The notes: generated by a model not told the origin, from the sequence alone. 64,000 bases of DNA from an uncultured Bacteroidales bacterium (GCA_947168665.1 CAMVMX010000004.1:62001-126000); one strand, 5' to 3'. Positions 19,701-29,736 are shown, counted from the first letter of the stretch. A program made the numbers and translations.

Positions 19701-21896
19701 AGATACAACGTTTCGTTCCGGGCCAAGGCGGTGACATCGCAGAATTGGCCTTATTTATACAAGGTACGCGTCTATATGGCCGATGCAGCCGAGTTGCCAG
19801 TGTTGGACAACACTTTTGGAAGCTCCTGCTGGGACGAATCGCGCTATCTGCTGGCGGAGCTATCACTGGACTCGAACTGGCAGACCTTCACCCTTTCGCT
19901 CGACACGGCGACGGGTGTCCACAGGCTTGCGTTTGCACTGTCTAACAATACCCTGGATATGCAGCTCAGCATTGACGACGTGCAGATAGCCCCCGACCCG
20001 TGTCCGAGACCTTACGGTCTGCATCTGGACCAGACGACGGACAGTGTTGCCGAAATATCGTGGGTTGGATACCCCACGGCGCAATATGTGGCGACATGGA
20101 TGGGGCCTGACAGCATTGCACGGACTGACACCACCTTGGGCCCTCAACTGACGCTGACGGGGCTGTCGCGAGCCACGCAGTACTCGGTTCGGGTGGCGCT
20201 GGTGTGCGAGACGGGCGAGCTGTCGGAGATGTCGGCCCCATTGCTGTTCTACACCCTGCTGTGCGACAGTCTGCGCTGCGACACGGTAACGGCGGCCTCG
20301 ACGGAGGACCAGCTGTCCAACGTGGTGCCGGTCTCGCAGCTGGACCGCTATTCTTATTCGCAGCAGTTGTTCCCCTCTGCCCTGTTCTCCGGGCCCGGCA
20401 CCCTCTCGGCCGTGAACCTCAACTACAGGCTCAACTGTGCCGACACAGACCGAAATGACTATATCGTCTATATAGGCCATACGAACAAGCAGTCCTTTGC
20501 CAACGCGAGTGATTTTGTCGACCCCGCCGGACTGAGCATCGTCTATGCCGGACCGCTGCCGCAAGGGGATGGCTGGCACAAGATAATATTCGACGCACCC
20601 TTCGCCTACGACGGAAACCACACACTGGTTCTGGCCATTGCGAGCAACAACAATACGGTCAAACCCATAAGGAACCTGGTGGAAGCTACAACACAGAACT
20701 CGATTGTCGAGGTGCGCGGCGAGACTCCCATCGAACCTGCCTCGACGGAGGCGTTGCACCGCTATGTGGGCAACCGCAACATAATGGCGTTCAGGAGTCA
20801 GGCACTGTTCGACTTCTGCCCGGATTGCGCCTGTTCGGGGACCGAGCTGCTGCCGCCTTTCTTGCGCTACGAGCGTGCCACCGTGAGTTGGCGCCCCACC
20901 ACTGTGGGCAGCTATGAGCTGAACTACCGCCCCTATGCCCAGCCGCACTGGAACGACCCCATCTTCACTACCGACACGGCAGTGACACTGAGGGAGCTGA
21001 CGCCCGGGGTGCACTATCTGTACCGCGTGCGCACCCTCTGCCCGCCTGATGCACCACAAATTTGGGTCTACGGGCTGTTCCGGATAGAGCCGAGCGCCTG
21101 TCCCCCGCCGCAGAACTTGACGGTGGCCGACCTCGCCCCGGAGGAGGTGACCCTACAGTGGGATTTGGACGAAGACCTGCACCTCTTCCATCTGCACCTC
21201 TTCAACACGGTGTTCGACACCACCATCATCACTGCTGATGACCACTACACTTTCACCACCCTGCTGCACGGGGTGCTGTATAAGGCATCCGTCCATGCCA
21301 CCTGCAACGGGATGACAACCCCCGGACAGTGGAGCGACACGGTCAGCTTCACCACACTCACCTGCCCCGATGCCACCGACCTCACCATCCTCAACCTGCG
21401 CAGCAACAGCGTGGAGCTGGACTGGCAGAGTCCCGACACAGTCGAGAGCTGGGAGATTATCTACGGCGAACACGGGTTCATCAACGGAACCGGCACCACG
21501 GTTTCTGTCGACCGTCACCCCTACGTCCTCACGGGGCTGGAATGCCCAAAAGAGTACGACGTGTATGTGCGCTCTATGTGCGGAGCGGGTTTCTACAGCG
21601 AGCACTGGTCCAACCTCGTCACTTTCACCACCCATCCGTCCGGCATAGGCAATCCTGAAGAGACGGCTGGCTTCACGGTGAGTCCAAATCCCGTCAGGGG
21701 CAGTTTCATGGTCATTCCCAACGGACTCTCTGCCGGGCCGACACTCGTCACCGTCCGCGATGCCCATGGGCGCACCGTATGCCAAAGCACATCTATCGAA
21801 TCCCCCATATCCCTTGCCGACAGCCCCGCGGGCATCTATTTCGTCACCCTCACCACCCCCCTATCCTCCTCGACCCGGAAGATTATTGTTGAGTGA
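16749..21896 (+). CDS. Giant fibronectin-III surface protein with type A T9SS sorting domain
   Basis: 1715 residues. The N-terminal signal sequence ends near VAQATA. The body is a string of about eight fibronectin type III-like modules, each starting with a Cys-Pro element and containing the W ... Y ... L-x-P/G-x-x-Y-x-V-x-V-R pattern (for example LAPGTSYSIRVNPLC, LAPDEEYEFHVRSLC, LSRATQYSVRVALVC, LECPKEYDVYVRSMC). Jelly-roll-like segments are interspersed (PWEEDFERFNYTCW ... and PYVCNFEDTVEAGQW ...). The end (FTVSPNPVRGSFMV ... GIYFVTLTTPLSSSTRKIIVE) is a type A sorting domain. Probably an adhesin or a matrix-binding protein. The stop codon lies in the dnaG promoter. Confidence 0.87.
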   Translation: MNNKLLIKTIALCIIFTGLGMPVAQATAAAPLAQPDGPDSCVVNTLPYIERLDHCNLTSFYDTVNFVPCWGRMNNSPSRSAGNIYLYVNYPDTIVRITPNGTGTQYVILPPLADSLLNGDQLYLHIKLYSYMNLAARGAEVGAMTDPTDTSTFRTIQMLPMIYYGNDTIVPLSSLMPGEQLAIRAQLASLQYLYIYGVVVDRVPTCGVVYNFRSTKIGYGATFAEWDYWPNENTATDSTTFVVRVYESGQTTPVTELVTNRKSAILSNLPLMNTSHRVTVTTVCGAAPDSSTNLLSDDFTLRTMFTYASCPEPLVVLKNQNEYDATIEWGAGEGSDSLWNIYLREEYVYSSGPWVMVDSAYRGSTYTIHDLAPGTSYSIRVNPLCDTSRSSTPNKVTVHTPCLPVSQLPWEEDFERFNYTCWRAIPVGGDIMAYRSLSITNINPQRYYTLPEMPADLNSLTITGISRGHGFVIGVTDSDATVFHPIDTVLNTTDSTWEAFSVSLTDAPFSSGLIYLTRMAFGNSTGASVDNLKVDYTSSCTMPSHVLDSAVTAQTALIKWRLEPDAMTYEVEYGLSGFAHGEGSSVFVTTNRATIGGMMFGRRHDVYVRAFCSISDTSEWSNPISITTQCADIATLPWSQEINTPYTLSGGAGPIPCWTKNVSFSNQLTTRMVPTPSGDTVMGLYLGHSGNGEMASAPRLTALNRAQYLQARLTAWTQHEYSTPAEVIPTVGLEVGVSSDPASAANFTPIDTLQLSYEPSSYEVSFANYAGNGRYITFRGIGGDHYPLYLNYIELDMLPVCLRPDRLSVSANGTTQALLDWRERGEATQWQIAYGRRGEEIDTTIIVSTHPYMLTGLAPDEEYEFHVRSLCGSGSPSAPTDTSGWSLQGCSFFTLTLPASIPYVCNFEDTVEAGQWMSMSAGFYAWNYSLLDSPTADHGYEIGIRTDMNNDRYFYPHGQLITNAVLFRDVDFGQWDNTSTLPPPRYNVSFRAKAVTSQNWPYLYKVRVYMADAAELPVLDNTFGSSCWDESRYLLAELSLDSNWQTFTLSLDTATGVHRLAFALSNNTLDMQLSIDDVQIAPDPCPRPYGLHLDQTTDSVAEISWVGYPTAQYVATWMGPDSIARTDTTLGPQLTLTGLSRATQYSVRVALVCETGELSEMSAPLLFYTLLCDSLRCDTVTAASTEDQLSNVVPVSQLDRYSYSQQLFPSALFSGPGTLSAVNLNYRLNCADTDRNDYIVYIGHTNKQSFANASDFVDPAGLSIVYAGPLPQGDGWHKIIFDAPFAYDGNHTLVLAIASNNNTVKPIRNLVEATTQNSIVEVRGETPIEPASTEALHRYVGNRNIMAFRSQALFDFCPDCACSGTELLPPFLRYERATVSWRPTTVGSYELNYRPYAQPHWNDPIFTTDTAVTLRELTPGVHYLYRVRTLCPPDAPQIWVYGLFRIEPSACPPPQNLTVADLAPEEVTLQWDLDEDLHLFHLHLFNTVFDTTIITADDHYTFTTLLHGVLYKASVHATCNGMTTPGQWSDTVSFTTLTCPDATDLTILNLRSNSVELDWQSPDTVESWEIIYGEHGFINGTGTTVSVDRHPYVLTGLECPKEYDVYVRSMCGAGFYSEHWSNLVTFTTHPSGIGNPEETAGFTVSPNPVRGSFMVIPNGLSAGPTLVTVRDAHGRTVCQSTSIESPISLADSPAGIYFVTLTTPLSSSTRKIIVE

Positions 21897-21919
21897 ATGG
21901 GATTTTTTTCGTATCTTTG
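21889..21919 (+). promoter_or_regulatory. dnaG promoter overlapping the upstream gene end
   Basis: TTG at 21889-21891, a 20-nt spacer, and TATCTTTG at 21912-21919. The -33 element lies inside the last codons of the surface protein gene. The dnaG ATG begins only 9 nt after the -7 element, so the transcript would be leaderless or nearly so. Confidence 0.65.
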
Positions 21920-21927
21920 CACGCCGA

Positions 21928-23937
21928 ATGATCAACAAAGATACCATAGACCGCATCATGGACGCCACCCGCATCGAGGAGGTGATAGGTGAGTTTGTCT
22001 CGTTGAAAAAGCGCGGGGCCAACCACATAGGGTGCTGCCCGTTCCACAACGAGAAGACTCCCTCGTTCTACGTGTCGCCGTCGAAGGGCATTTTCAAATG
22101 CTTCGGCTGCGGCAAGTCGGGCAATGCTGTGGGGTTCCTGATGGACCACGAACACTACACCTACCCCGAAGCGCTGCGCTGGCTGGCAGAGAAATACCAC
22201 ATCACCATTGAGGAGGAGAAACTCACCGAGGAGCAGAAAGAGAAACAGACAGAGCGCGACGGCTTGTTCCACGTGAGCGAGTTTGCCCAAAAGTACTTCG
22301 CCGACCTGCTCTACAACAATGAGATGGGCCGTGCTGTGGGGCTCAGCTATTTCCACCAGCGGGGCATGAGTGACGAGATCATCAAGTCCTTCGGGCTCGG
22401 CTATTGCCTGGACGAGTGGGACAACTTCACCAAACATGCCCGCCAAAACGGCTATTCCGACGCGGTGCTGGAAAAGACAGGCCTCACCATCTTCAAGGAA
22501 GAAGGCCGCTGTTTCGACCGCTTCAAAGGCCGCGTGATGTTCCCCATCTACAGCATTTCGGGACGAGTGCTGGGATTCAGCGGCCGCACCCTCTCGAAGG
22601 AGAAGCAGGTGGCCAAGTATGTCAACTCGCCCGACTCGGACATTTACGACAAGAGCCACACCCTCTACGGCCTCTTTCAGGCGCGCAACGCCATCAGCCG
22701 CGCCGACAAATGCTACCTGGTGGAAGGCAACGTGGACGTGGTGTCGATGCACCAGTCTGGCGTGTGCAACACCGTGGCCTCATGCGGCACCTCGCTGACA
22801 GTGGAGCAGATACGGCTCATCAAGCGCTATACCCCCAACGTCACCGTGCTCTACGACGGCGACGCCGCGGGCATCAAAGCCGCCCTGCGGGCCGTGGGGC
22901 TGCTGTTTGAAGAGGGCATGCACGTGCGTGTGGTCCTCTTCCCCGACGGCGAAGACCCCGACAGCTATGCCCAGAAATACGGCTCGACCCAACTGCAGGA
23001 ATACCTGCGCGACCACGAGGAGAACTTTGTCAACTTCAAGACCCGCGTGCTGCTCGAAGACGTGCAGAACGACCCTATCCGCAAAGCCGAAGTGCTCAAA
23101 GAGATGGTACGCACCATCGCCCTGGTGCCCGACATGATTGAGCGGCAGGAATATGTCAAGCAGACCGCATTCCGACTCAACGTGTCGGAAAACATACTGA
23201 CCCAGGAACTGGCCAAAACCCTGGCCAGCAACGCCCAGAAAGCTTGGAAAGAAGAGCAGCGCCGAAACGCAGCCACCACCCCCGTTCCGCCAGAAGTGGC
23301 CGAGCCCGAACCCCTGCCCGACGAAACGACCCCGGCGCCGCAGCCCAGCCCGCAGCCCCCGCCACAATCCGCCAGCAACAACGCCGAAGCACAGGAGCGG
23401 CAGCTGGTGCGCCTACTCATCAACCACGGCGAGCGCGAAGTGCAGCAGGATGCTGTGGACGATGCCGGAAACCCATGCACCATTGCCCTGCGTGTGGCCG
23501 AAATCATCGTCGACGAGATTACCTCCAACGAACTCACCTTCAACAATCCCGTCTACCAGCAAATCTTCAACCTCTACCGCGACGCCGTCCAGCAAGGCAC
23601 TCCCTTGCCCGACGCCAACTACTTTGCCATGAGCGCCGACAGCGCCCTGCGCAACACAGCCCTCACCCTCATGCTCAACCCCTACAGCATCAGCCCCCTG
23701 TGGATGGATCGGAAAAACGTCAGCGTCCCCTCACTCCTCACCCATCTGCGCCGCGAAACGGAGGAAACCATCCTCTCCTTCAAACAGAAGAAACTGGACC
23801 AGCAACTTGAAAAGAACGCTTTCGAGCTGCGCTCCTGCACTGACCCCGACGACATCCTGATACTCATGGCCCAGCGCAAACAACTGGCCCAACTGCGCCA
23901 AGCCGTCTGCCAACAACTGAACAGAGTAATCGTCTAA
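21928..23937 (+). CDS. dnaG: DNA primase DnaG
   Basis: 669 residues from the ATG at 21928. The frame is open upstream, but the conserved N-terminus MINKDTIDRIMDATRIEEVI begins here. The CHC2 zinc finger uses Cys37, His40, Cys58 and Cys61 (CPFH ... CFGC). The Toprim core includes YLVEGNVDVVSM and VLYDGDAAGIKA (the acidic metal site), followed by GEDPDSY. A Pro-rich linker near 450-490 leads to a C-terminal helicase-binding-type region. It makes RNA primers for the replication fork. The stop is 44 nt before the AAA+ activator gene. Confidence 0.96.
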   Translation: MINKDTIDRIMDATRIEEVIGEFVSLKKRGANHIGCCPFHNEKTPSFYVSPSKGIFKCFGCGKSGNAVGFLMDHEHYTYPEALRWLAEKYHITIEEEKLTEEQKEKQTERDGLFHVSEFAQKYFADLLYNNEMGRAVGLSYFHQRGMSDEIIKSFGLGYCLDEWDNFTKHARQNGYSDAVLEKTGLTIFKEEGRCFDRFKGRVMFPIYSISGRVLGFSGRTLSKEKQVAKYVNSPDSDIYDKSHTLYGLFQARNAISRADKCYLVEGNVDVVSMHQSGVCNTVASCGTSLTVEQIRLIKRYTPNVTVLYDGDAAGIKAALRAVGLLFEEGMHVRVVLFPDGEDPDSYAQKYGSTQLQEYLRDHEENFVNFKTRVLLEDVQNDPIRKAEVLKEMVRTIALVPDMIERQEYVKQTAFRLNVSENILTQELAKTLASNAQKAWKEEQRRNAATTPVPPEVAEPEPLPDETTPAPQPSPQPPPQSASNNAEAQERQLVRLLINHGEREVQQDAVDDAGNPCTIALRVAEIIVDEITSNELTFNNPVYQQIFNLYRDAVQQGTPLPDANYFAMSADSALRNTALTLMLNPYSISPLWMDRKNVSVPSLLTHLRRETEETILSFKQKKLDQQLEKNAFELRSCTDPDDILILMAQRKQLAQLRQAVCQQLNRVIV

Positions 23938-23981
23938 CCCCACAAAACAAACAGCAATCATCAACAATTAAACATACTTAC

Positions 23982-25247
<1,266 letters not shown>

Positions 25248-25253
25248 CCCGAC

Positions 25254-26522
25254 GTGCAAACCAACGACCTCCATATCGAACTGCCCCCCTCCAAAAGCAT
25301 CAGCAACCGCTGGCTGATCATCAACCACATAGCTGGCAACCCCTTCGTGCTGCGCAACCTCTCGCCCGCCGACGACACCCAACTGCTGCAGACCCTTCTC
25401 GGCCAGCTGAACCGCGGCACCTCCACCCACTTCCACTGCCACAACGCCGGCACCGTGGCCCGTTTTCTCCTGGCCCTGCTGGCCGTCACCCCTGGCCGCT
25501 GGACACTTGGGGGCGACGAGCGGCTCAAACGCCGACCCTTCGCGCCACTCATCGACACACTCCGCAGCATGGGCTGCGCCATACAATGCCTCGAAGAGGA
25601 AGGCTGCCTACCCGTACAAATCGACGGCTACCTGCCCCAGCGCAAAATGGCCACCATCGACCCCACAGCCAGCAGCCAGTTCGTATCCGCGCTGCTGCTC
25701 ATTGGCCCCCTTCTGCCCCAAGGCATCACCCTCACCCTCACCGACCGGCCTGCCTCGCGTCCCTATATCGACATGACGCTGGCCGTCCTCAACCAAGCCG
25801 GCATCGAAACCTCCGTCAGTGCCAACCGGCGCGTCTACCGCGTCAGCCCCCTGCCCGCAACGGGCCTCAGAAAACACCTCTCCGTCGCCATCGAGCGCGA
25901 CTGGTCCTCAGCCTCCTACGTCTATGCTGCCGCCGCCCTCCGGCCCGACCTCCGCCTCCGCATGCCGGGACTGGCCGCAACCGGGTCCACCCAGGGCGAC
26001 AAAGTGGCAGCACAAATATTCGAACACCTCGGAGTCCACACCCGCGAAGTGCGCTCCCCCTACCGTGCCAATGTCCGCTCCATCACCGTGCAAGGCTCCG
26101 GGCAGCACGACAACGTGCTGGAGCACAACTTTATCGACTGCCCCGACCTCCTGCCCGCCGTCCTTGTTGCCTGTGCCGCCCTCGGCATGCGGGCCCGCCT
26201 GCGCGGCATCAAAAACCTGCGTCTCAAAGAGTCCGACCGCATCGAAGCCCTGCGTCAGGAACTCGGCAAAATGGGAGCCCGCATCACCCATACCCCCACC
26301 GAGGTGCGCTTAGCCCCCTGTGTGCTGCGGCCTGCCGCACCCGTGTCCACCCACGGCGACCACCGCCTGGCCATGGCCTTCGGTGTGCTGACCCTGCTAT
26401 ATCCCGACCTCGTCATTGAGGAGCCAGAAACAGTGACAAAATCATTCCCCGACTATTGGACCCAACTGGATGCCATCCGCAAAGCCGCGTCCGGCATTCC
26501 CCGGCAGTCCCTCCTGCCATAG
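25254..26522 (+). CDS. aroA: 3-phosphoshikimate 1-carboxyvinyltransferase (EPSP synthase)
   Basis: 422 residues from GTG, 6 nt after the activator gene. Family motifs: LPPSKSISNRWLI (phosphate-binding Lys-Ser), HNAGTVARFLLALL, the IERDWSSASY segment, and NLRLKESDRIEAL. A late STHGDHRLAMAFGVL segment completes the active site. Joins phosphoenolpyruvate to shikimate 3-phosphate in the chorismate pathway, in the cytoplasm. GTG start and spacing suggest translational dependence on the upstream gene. Confidence 0.95.
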   Translation: MQTNDLHIELPPSKSISNRWLIINHIAGNPFVLRNLSPADDTQLLQTLLGQLNRGTSTHFHCHNAGTVARFLLALLAVTPGRWTLGGDERLKRRPFAPLIDTLRSMGCAIQCLEEEGCLPVQIDGYLPQRKMATIDPTASSQFVSALLLIGPLLPQGITLTLTDRPASRPYIDMTLAVLNQAGIETSVSANRRVYRVSPLPATGLRKHLSVAIERDWSSASYVYAAAALRPDLRLRMPGLAATGSTQGDKVAAQIFEHLGVHTREVRSPYRANVRSITVQGSGQHDNVLEHNFIDCPDLLPAVLVACAALGMRARLRGIKNLRLKESDRIEALRQELGKMGARITHTPTEVRLAPCVLRPAAPVSTHGDHRLAMAFGVLTLLYPDLVIEEPETVTKSFPDYWTQLDAIRKAASGIPRQSLLP

Positions 26523-26763
26523 CCCCTGACCCGCTCCATAATCGTCTAATACAGTTCATCTTTACCGCATTTCCTCCACCCTAAGTGGAAGAAATGACAA
26601 AAAAAGACAGGAGAAACGAGGACTACGGAGCGAAGTTGGAGATAACCCAAAACAGCACGACTGTGGGTAGCGAAGCCGCCGCGGAACAGGGCAGAAAAAA
26701 ATCTTTGCCCCTGACAGGCAGAAGCAAAGACTTTGAAGGTTGTATAGCCGCAAGGCAGTCGGG

Positions 26764-27345
26764 CTACCAGTTGCGGCGCGCCTCTTTAGCCGAAAGCATC
26801 TCCGGCGGGCAGTGGATGTCGTCAAATCTGACGCTGCTGATGCAGGTGTCGCCTATATGATTGCCGTCAGGCCTGCGTTCTATCGGATACAAGTCGCGCC
26901 GGACGTAAACCACGTATCCGTCTGTTACCAAGTAATAGTAGATGGCGTAGTTGGTGTCGCCGGGCCAGTTGTGGATATGGACTCTGTAAAACCCGTCTTC
27001 CCGCCAGTCGAAGCGCGGCCATCCTTCGCGCTGGGCCCGTTCCACCACTTCAGGATTGCGGGGAGTGGCGAGTTGAGCCTTTGACTCCTTTTCGCCATAC
27101 TTGATAACCCAAAAGTCGTCTTTTTTGAAATAAGCGGATTTGATTACCTCACAGCCTTGAGCTTCGAGTTCGGTAATCCGCTCGACGAGTTCGCCGGCAG
27201 AAACGGTATCCAACTTGGTTTCACTCCGTTTTGTGCCGTCGGCACCATACACCTGGGGAAGCTTGCCAACACTCTGAGCCTCGGCCACAGACGACAAAAT
27301 GGGGGCCACGAGGCAAAAAAGCAATAGGAAAAATGTATTTTTCAT
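26764..27345 (-). CDS. Small secreted protein of unknown function
   Basis: 193 residues from the ATG at 27345, chosen because it starts a clean signal peptide (MKNTFFLLLFCLVAPILSSVAEAQ). Upstream in-frame codons fall in a repeat element and give a basic, unlikely N-terminus. The mature part has a short helical region (ELVERITELEAQGCEVI), then an aromatic-rich domain (FRVHIHNWPG-type pattern, YAIYYYLVTDGYVVYV). Not recognised. A dispersed repeat (27356-27507) fills the spacer between it and the lipoprotein gene upstream. Confidence 0.72.
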   Translation of the reverse strand: MKNTFFLLLFCLVAPILSSVAEAQSVGKLPQVYGADGTKRSETKLDTVSAGELVERITELEAQGCEVIKSAYFKKDDFWVIKYGEKESKAQLATPRNPEVVERAQREGWPRFDWREDGFYRVHIHNWPGDTNYAIYYYLVTDGYVVYVRRDLYPIERRPDGNHIGDTCISSVRFDDIHCPPEMLSAKEARRNW

Positions 27346-27355
27346 GGTATCAATC

Positions 27356-27507
27356 TTTAGTATCCGCAATTTGCATGTGCACGATGTCGCGTCTCTCCGA
27401 GACGCTGTCAGGGTGCAGGTTTTCAGCCACCGCACTGCGCTTCGCTTGTACGGTGTTATTGAAATCAAGCCTCTTCGAGGCTTTTTGATGGCAACTGCGG
27501 ATAATCA
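27356..27507. repeat. Dispersed inverted-terminus element, copy 1 (152 bp)
   Basis: The left end TATCCGCAATTTGCAT (27361-27376) and the right end ATGGCAACTGCGGATA (27488-27503) are nearly reverse complements. Inside are two small hairpins: CGTCTC/GAGACG, and AAGCCTC/GAGGCTT followed by TTTT. The left part matches copy 2 (49758-49833) and the right part matches copy 3 (51873-51935) on the opposite strand. It encodes no protein and fills the gap between two leftward genes. Confidence 0.75.
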
Positions 27508-27510
27508 TTT

Positions 27511-27981
27511 TTAGTTATACTCTTTGTCGTACCAGCAATCACTGTTTCCATCGCAACTGTCAACCAGCACGGTGTAATCTATCGTCGGGTCATCCGTGCC
27601 ATTGTCAACGATAGGTTCAGGCATAGACCTTTCAGTGCGGACAACCTGAACACATGGATATTTTTCAGTCAGCACCAAGGCTGCACCGGCAGCATCGCGG
27701 GCCGAATTGTACGGACCATGAGCGACAGGGCAATGGTCATTAATTTCAGTATTGCCGTTGTAAAGAACCGACACGATACTATCCGACTCGTCAATGAAAA
27801 TTTCCAGATTAATCACATCGCCATTTGGGAGTTCTATCTGCCCCCGAGAGACTTGCAGAGATTGTTTTCCTTGACCATCAGCCGCGTCGGCACCTTGGCG
27901 GCCCTTGGCAGTGTCTTTGGAGCAAGAGATACACATTATCATCAACAAGGATGATAGCAAAATAATAGATAACTTTTTCAT
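27511..27981 (-). CDS. Small lipoprotein of unknown function
   Basis: 156 residues from the ATG at 27981 (MKKLSIILLSSLLMIMCISC). The hydrophobic stretch ends at Cys17/Cys20, fitting a lipobox; Ser-Lys-Asp follows. The mature part has a beta-rich segment (RGQIELPNGDVINLEIFIDESDSIVSVLYNG) and an acidic end with several cysteines (DSCDGNSDCWYDKEYN). No family recognised. The stop codon lies 3 nt beyond the right end of the dispersed repeat. Confidence 0.72.
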   Translation of the reverse strand: MKKLSIILLSSLLMIMCISCSKDTAKGRQGADAADGQGKQSLQVSRGQIELPNGDVINLEIFIDESDSIVSVLYNGNTEINDHCPVAHGPYNSARDAAGAALVLTEKYPCVQVVRTERSMPEPIVDNGTDDPTIDYTVLVDSCDGNSDCWYDKEYN

Positions 27982-28013
27982 TGTAAGTGTTTTTACAGTT
28001 AACAAATTCGTTG

Positions 28014-28021
28014 CAAATATA
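28014..28021 (-). promoter_or_regulatory. -7 element for the lipoprotein gene
   Basis: Minus-strand TATATTTG (28021-28014) matches TAnnTTTG and lies 32 nt before the chosen ATG. No clear TTG at the -33 position. Confidence 0.45.
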
Positions 28022-28160
28022 CATGTTTTTTTTGAATACTGCATAATGGAAATGTTAAAAAAACAACCCACAATTTCAAAACATTGACAATGAAATTATT
28101 ATCACAAATATCAAAAAGAATGAAGCTGAGATGTCTAATTGGATGGGGACGCCAAAGCCG

Positions 28161-28733
28161 TCACAAGGAATATACTATGAGGCCTACAAGGCCGGAGGCA
28201 AGGATGAGGAGGATGGGGCTGACGCGGCGCAGGGAGAGGATGAAGACAGCAGCGAAAAGACAGAGGCTGAGGAGGAACTGGAGGGTGAGGCCGGGCTGGC
28301 CGAAACTGTCGGCCGTGAGCAGCTGGAGGGCAGCGGCGGCAATGAGCCCCACCACCACTTTGCGCAGCAGGGCAAAGATGTTGTCGATGTCCTTGTTGCC
28401 CTTGGTGCGCTGCAGAAAGATGACGGCCAGGAGCATGAGGACGACGGGCAGCAGGATGACGGCACCGGAGGCCAGCAGGGCCCCGAGTACGGCCTGCCAG
28501 GGCTCGTAGCCCGCGTTGAGGACGGCGGTGTAGCCGGTATAGGTGGCGGTGTTGATGCCCACAGGGCCGGGAGTCATCTGGCTGACGGCCAATATGTCGG
28601 TGAACTCCTGAGGGGTGAGCCAGTGGTGGCTGACGGTCACCTCGCTCTGAATGAGGGCTATCATGGCATAGCCCCCCCCGAAGGTGAAAAGCCCGATTTT
28701 GAGGAATGACCAGAAGAGTTGGAGGAAAACCAT
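28161..28733 (-). CDS. chrA: Chromate transporter, short-chain CHR subunit (second of pair)
   Basis: 190 residues with about six hydrophobic segments. CHR signatures: FLKIGLFTFGGGYAMIALIQ near the start, and the central SQMTPGPVGINTATYTGY. Short CHR proteins work as pairs encoded next to one another, the two halves together equalling one long ChrA. It lies 11 nt downstream of its partner. The family exports chromate, although many members in anaerobes may carry other anions. Name assigned by family only. Confidence 0.88.
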   Translation of the reverse strand: MVFLQLFWSFLKIGLFTFGGGYAMIALIQSEVTVSHHWLTPQEFTDILAVSQMTPGPVGINTATYTGYTAVLNAGYEPWQAVLGALLASGAVILLPVVLMLLAVIFLQRTKGNKDIDNIFALLRKVVVGLIAAAALQLLTADSFGQPGLTLQFLLSLCLFAAVFILSLRRVSPILLILASGLVGLIVYSL

Positions 28734-28744
28734 GGGCGCGGGGG

Positions 28745-29278
28745 TTATTTTTTGATTCTACCATAAAGGAACCCGGCCACCACAGCAGTCAGGATGACGA
28801 GGATGGGACTCACGTCGAAGAGCCAGATGAGCAGCGCGGCAAGAATGGGAATCCAGCAGGTGGACCACCCGATGCGTGCGGACTGGGCCAGACGGAAGAC
28901 TGGGGCCGCGATGAGGGCCACCACAGCGGGCCGCACGCCCATGAAGAAATGCTCGACGGCCTCGATATGGCGGAAATGGCGGAAGAGCATGGCCAGGACG
29001 ATGATGAAGACGATGGGCATGACGATATTGCCCGCCGTGGCGGCCACGGCGCCGGGAAGCCCCCGCAGACGGTAGCCGAGCCCCGTGGCCATGTTGACGG
29101 CCAGCACACCGGGCATGGACTGGGAGAGGGCCAACTGGTTGAGGAACTCCTCGCGGTCCAGCCATCGGCGGCGGTCCACCAGTTCCTGCTCCATGAGGGG
29201 GATCATGGCGTAGCCCCCACCTATGGTGAAAGTGCCGATTTTAAAAAAAGAGTAGAACAGTTCGCAATATTTTACCAT
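28745..29278 (-). CDS. chrA: Chromate transporter, short-chain CHR subunit (first of pair)
   Basis: 177 residues from the ATG at 29278 (MVKYCELFYSFFKIGTFTIGG). The frame extends further upstream, but the conserved family N-terminus starts here. CHR signatures are FKIGTFTIGGGYAMIPLMEQ and ALSQSMPGVLAVNMATGLGY. Inner membrane, six helices expected. It shares its fold with the downstream partner but differs clearly in sequence, as expected for the two halves of a heteromeric transporter. Confidence 0.87.
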   Translation of the reverse strand: MVKYCELFYSFFKIGTFTIGGGYAMIPLMEQELVDRRRWLDREEFLNQLALSQSMPGVLAVNMATGLGYRLRGLPGAVAATAGNIVMPIVFIIVLAMLFRHFRHIEAVEHFFMGVRPAVVALIAAPVFRLAQSARIGWSTCWIPILAALLIWLFDVSPILVILTAVVAGFLYGRIKK

Positions 29279-29391
29279 CTTCCTCGTTAAACAATTTTCC
29301 ACCATCAACGTGGAAGTACGAAATATATTGTTCAACAAAGCAAAATGTCGGCCAACAAGCCGACTCAACTAACAGAAAAAGAAATAAAAAG

Positions 29392-29679
29392 ATGATTCTA
29401 CTCGACATTTCCAACGGATGGAAGACCGCCATCATGATTGTGGCACTGGTCGTTGTGTTTTACCTGTTCATCATCCGCCCGCAGAGCCAGGAGGCCAAGA
29501 AAGAGGCAGCCTACCACGACGGCCTGAAGGCCGGCGACCGCGTCATGACCACTGGAGGCATCCACGCCACGATTGTAAGCACCGAAGCCACACAGGCCGT
29601 GGTGGAGATAGCACAAGGTACGCGCATCAAGGTGGCCAAAAACAGCATCAAACCTATCCCCGAGCGGAAGCGCAAATAG
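29392..29679 (+). CDS. yajC: Preprotein translocase accessory subunit YajC
   Basis: 95 residues. One membrane helix (about 12-28, IMIVALVVVFYLFII) is followed at once by RPQSQEAKKEA, the YajC hallmark, and by a small soluble domain (GDRVMTTGGIHATIVSTE). YajC associates with SecDF near the SecYEG channel. It stands alone here, separated from the TetR gene by an inverted repeat that could end its transcript. Confidence 0.92.
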   Translation: MILLDISNGWKTAIMIVALVVVFYLFIIRPQSQEAKKEAAYHDGLKAGDRVMTTGGIHATIVSTEATQAVVEIAQGTRIKVAKNSIKPIPERKRK

Positions 29680-29701
29680 GCCCGATACGTTAATAAATAA
29701 T

Positions 29702-29736
29702 AAAACTTGGAAAACCGCCTTGGTTTCCCAAGTTTT
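29702..29736. promoter_or_regulatory. Inverted repeat between yajC and the TetR gene (terminator and/or operator)
   Basis: Arms AAAACTTGGAAAACC and GGTTTCCCAAGTTTT (15 bp, one mismatch) around a 5-nt loop. It lies 22 nt after the yajC stop and ends in TTTT, so it can act as a terminator. It also covers the -33 element of the TetR-gene promoter, so it could equally be the repressor's operator. Confidence 0.6.

Noticed and set aside
21760-21927. Upstream extension of dnaG
   Set aside because: It overlaps the sorting domain of the surface protein, contains the promoter, and precedes the conserved DnaG N-terminus.
26523-26763. Gene in the gap after aroA
   Set aside because: Small frames on both strands lack signals or homology; the gap is only 241 nt between convergent genes.
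28131-28709. 192-codon frame opposite the chromate transporter gene
   Set aside because: Acidic, Gly-rich antisense of a membrane protein; the CHR motifs are on the other strand.
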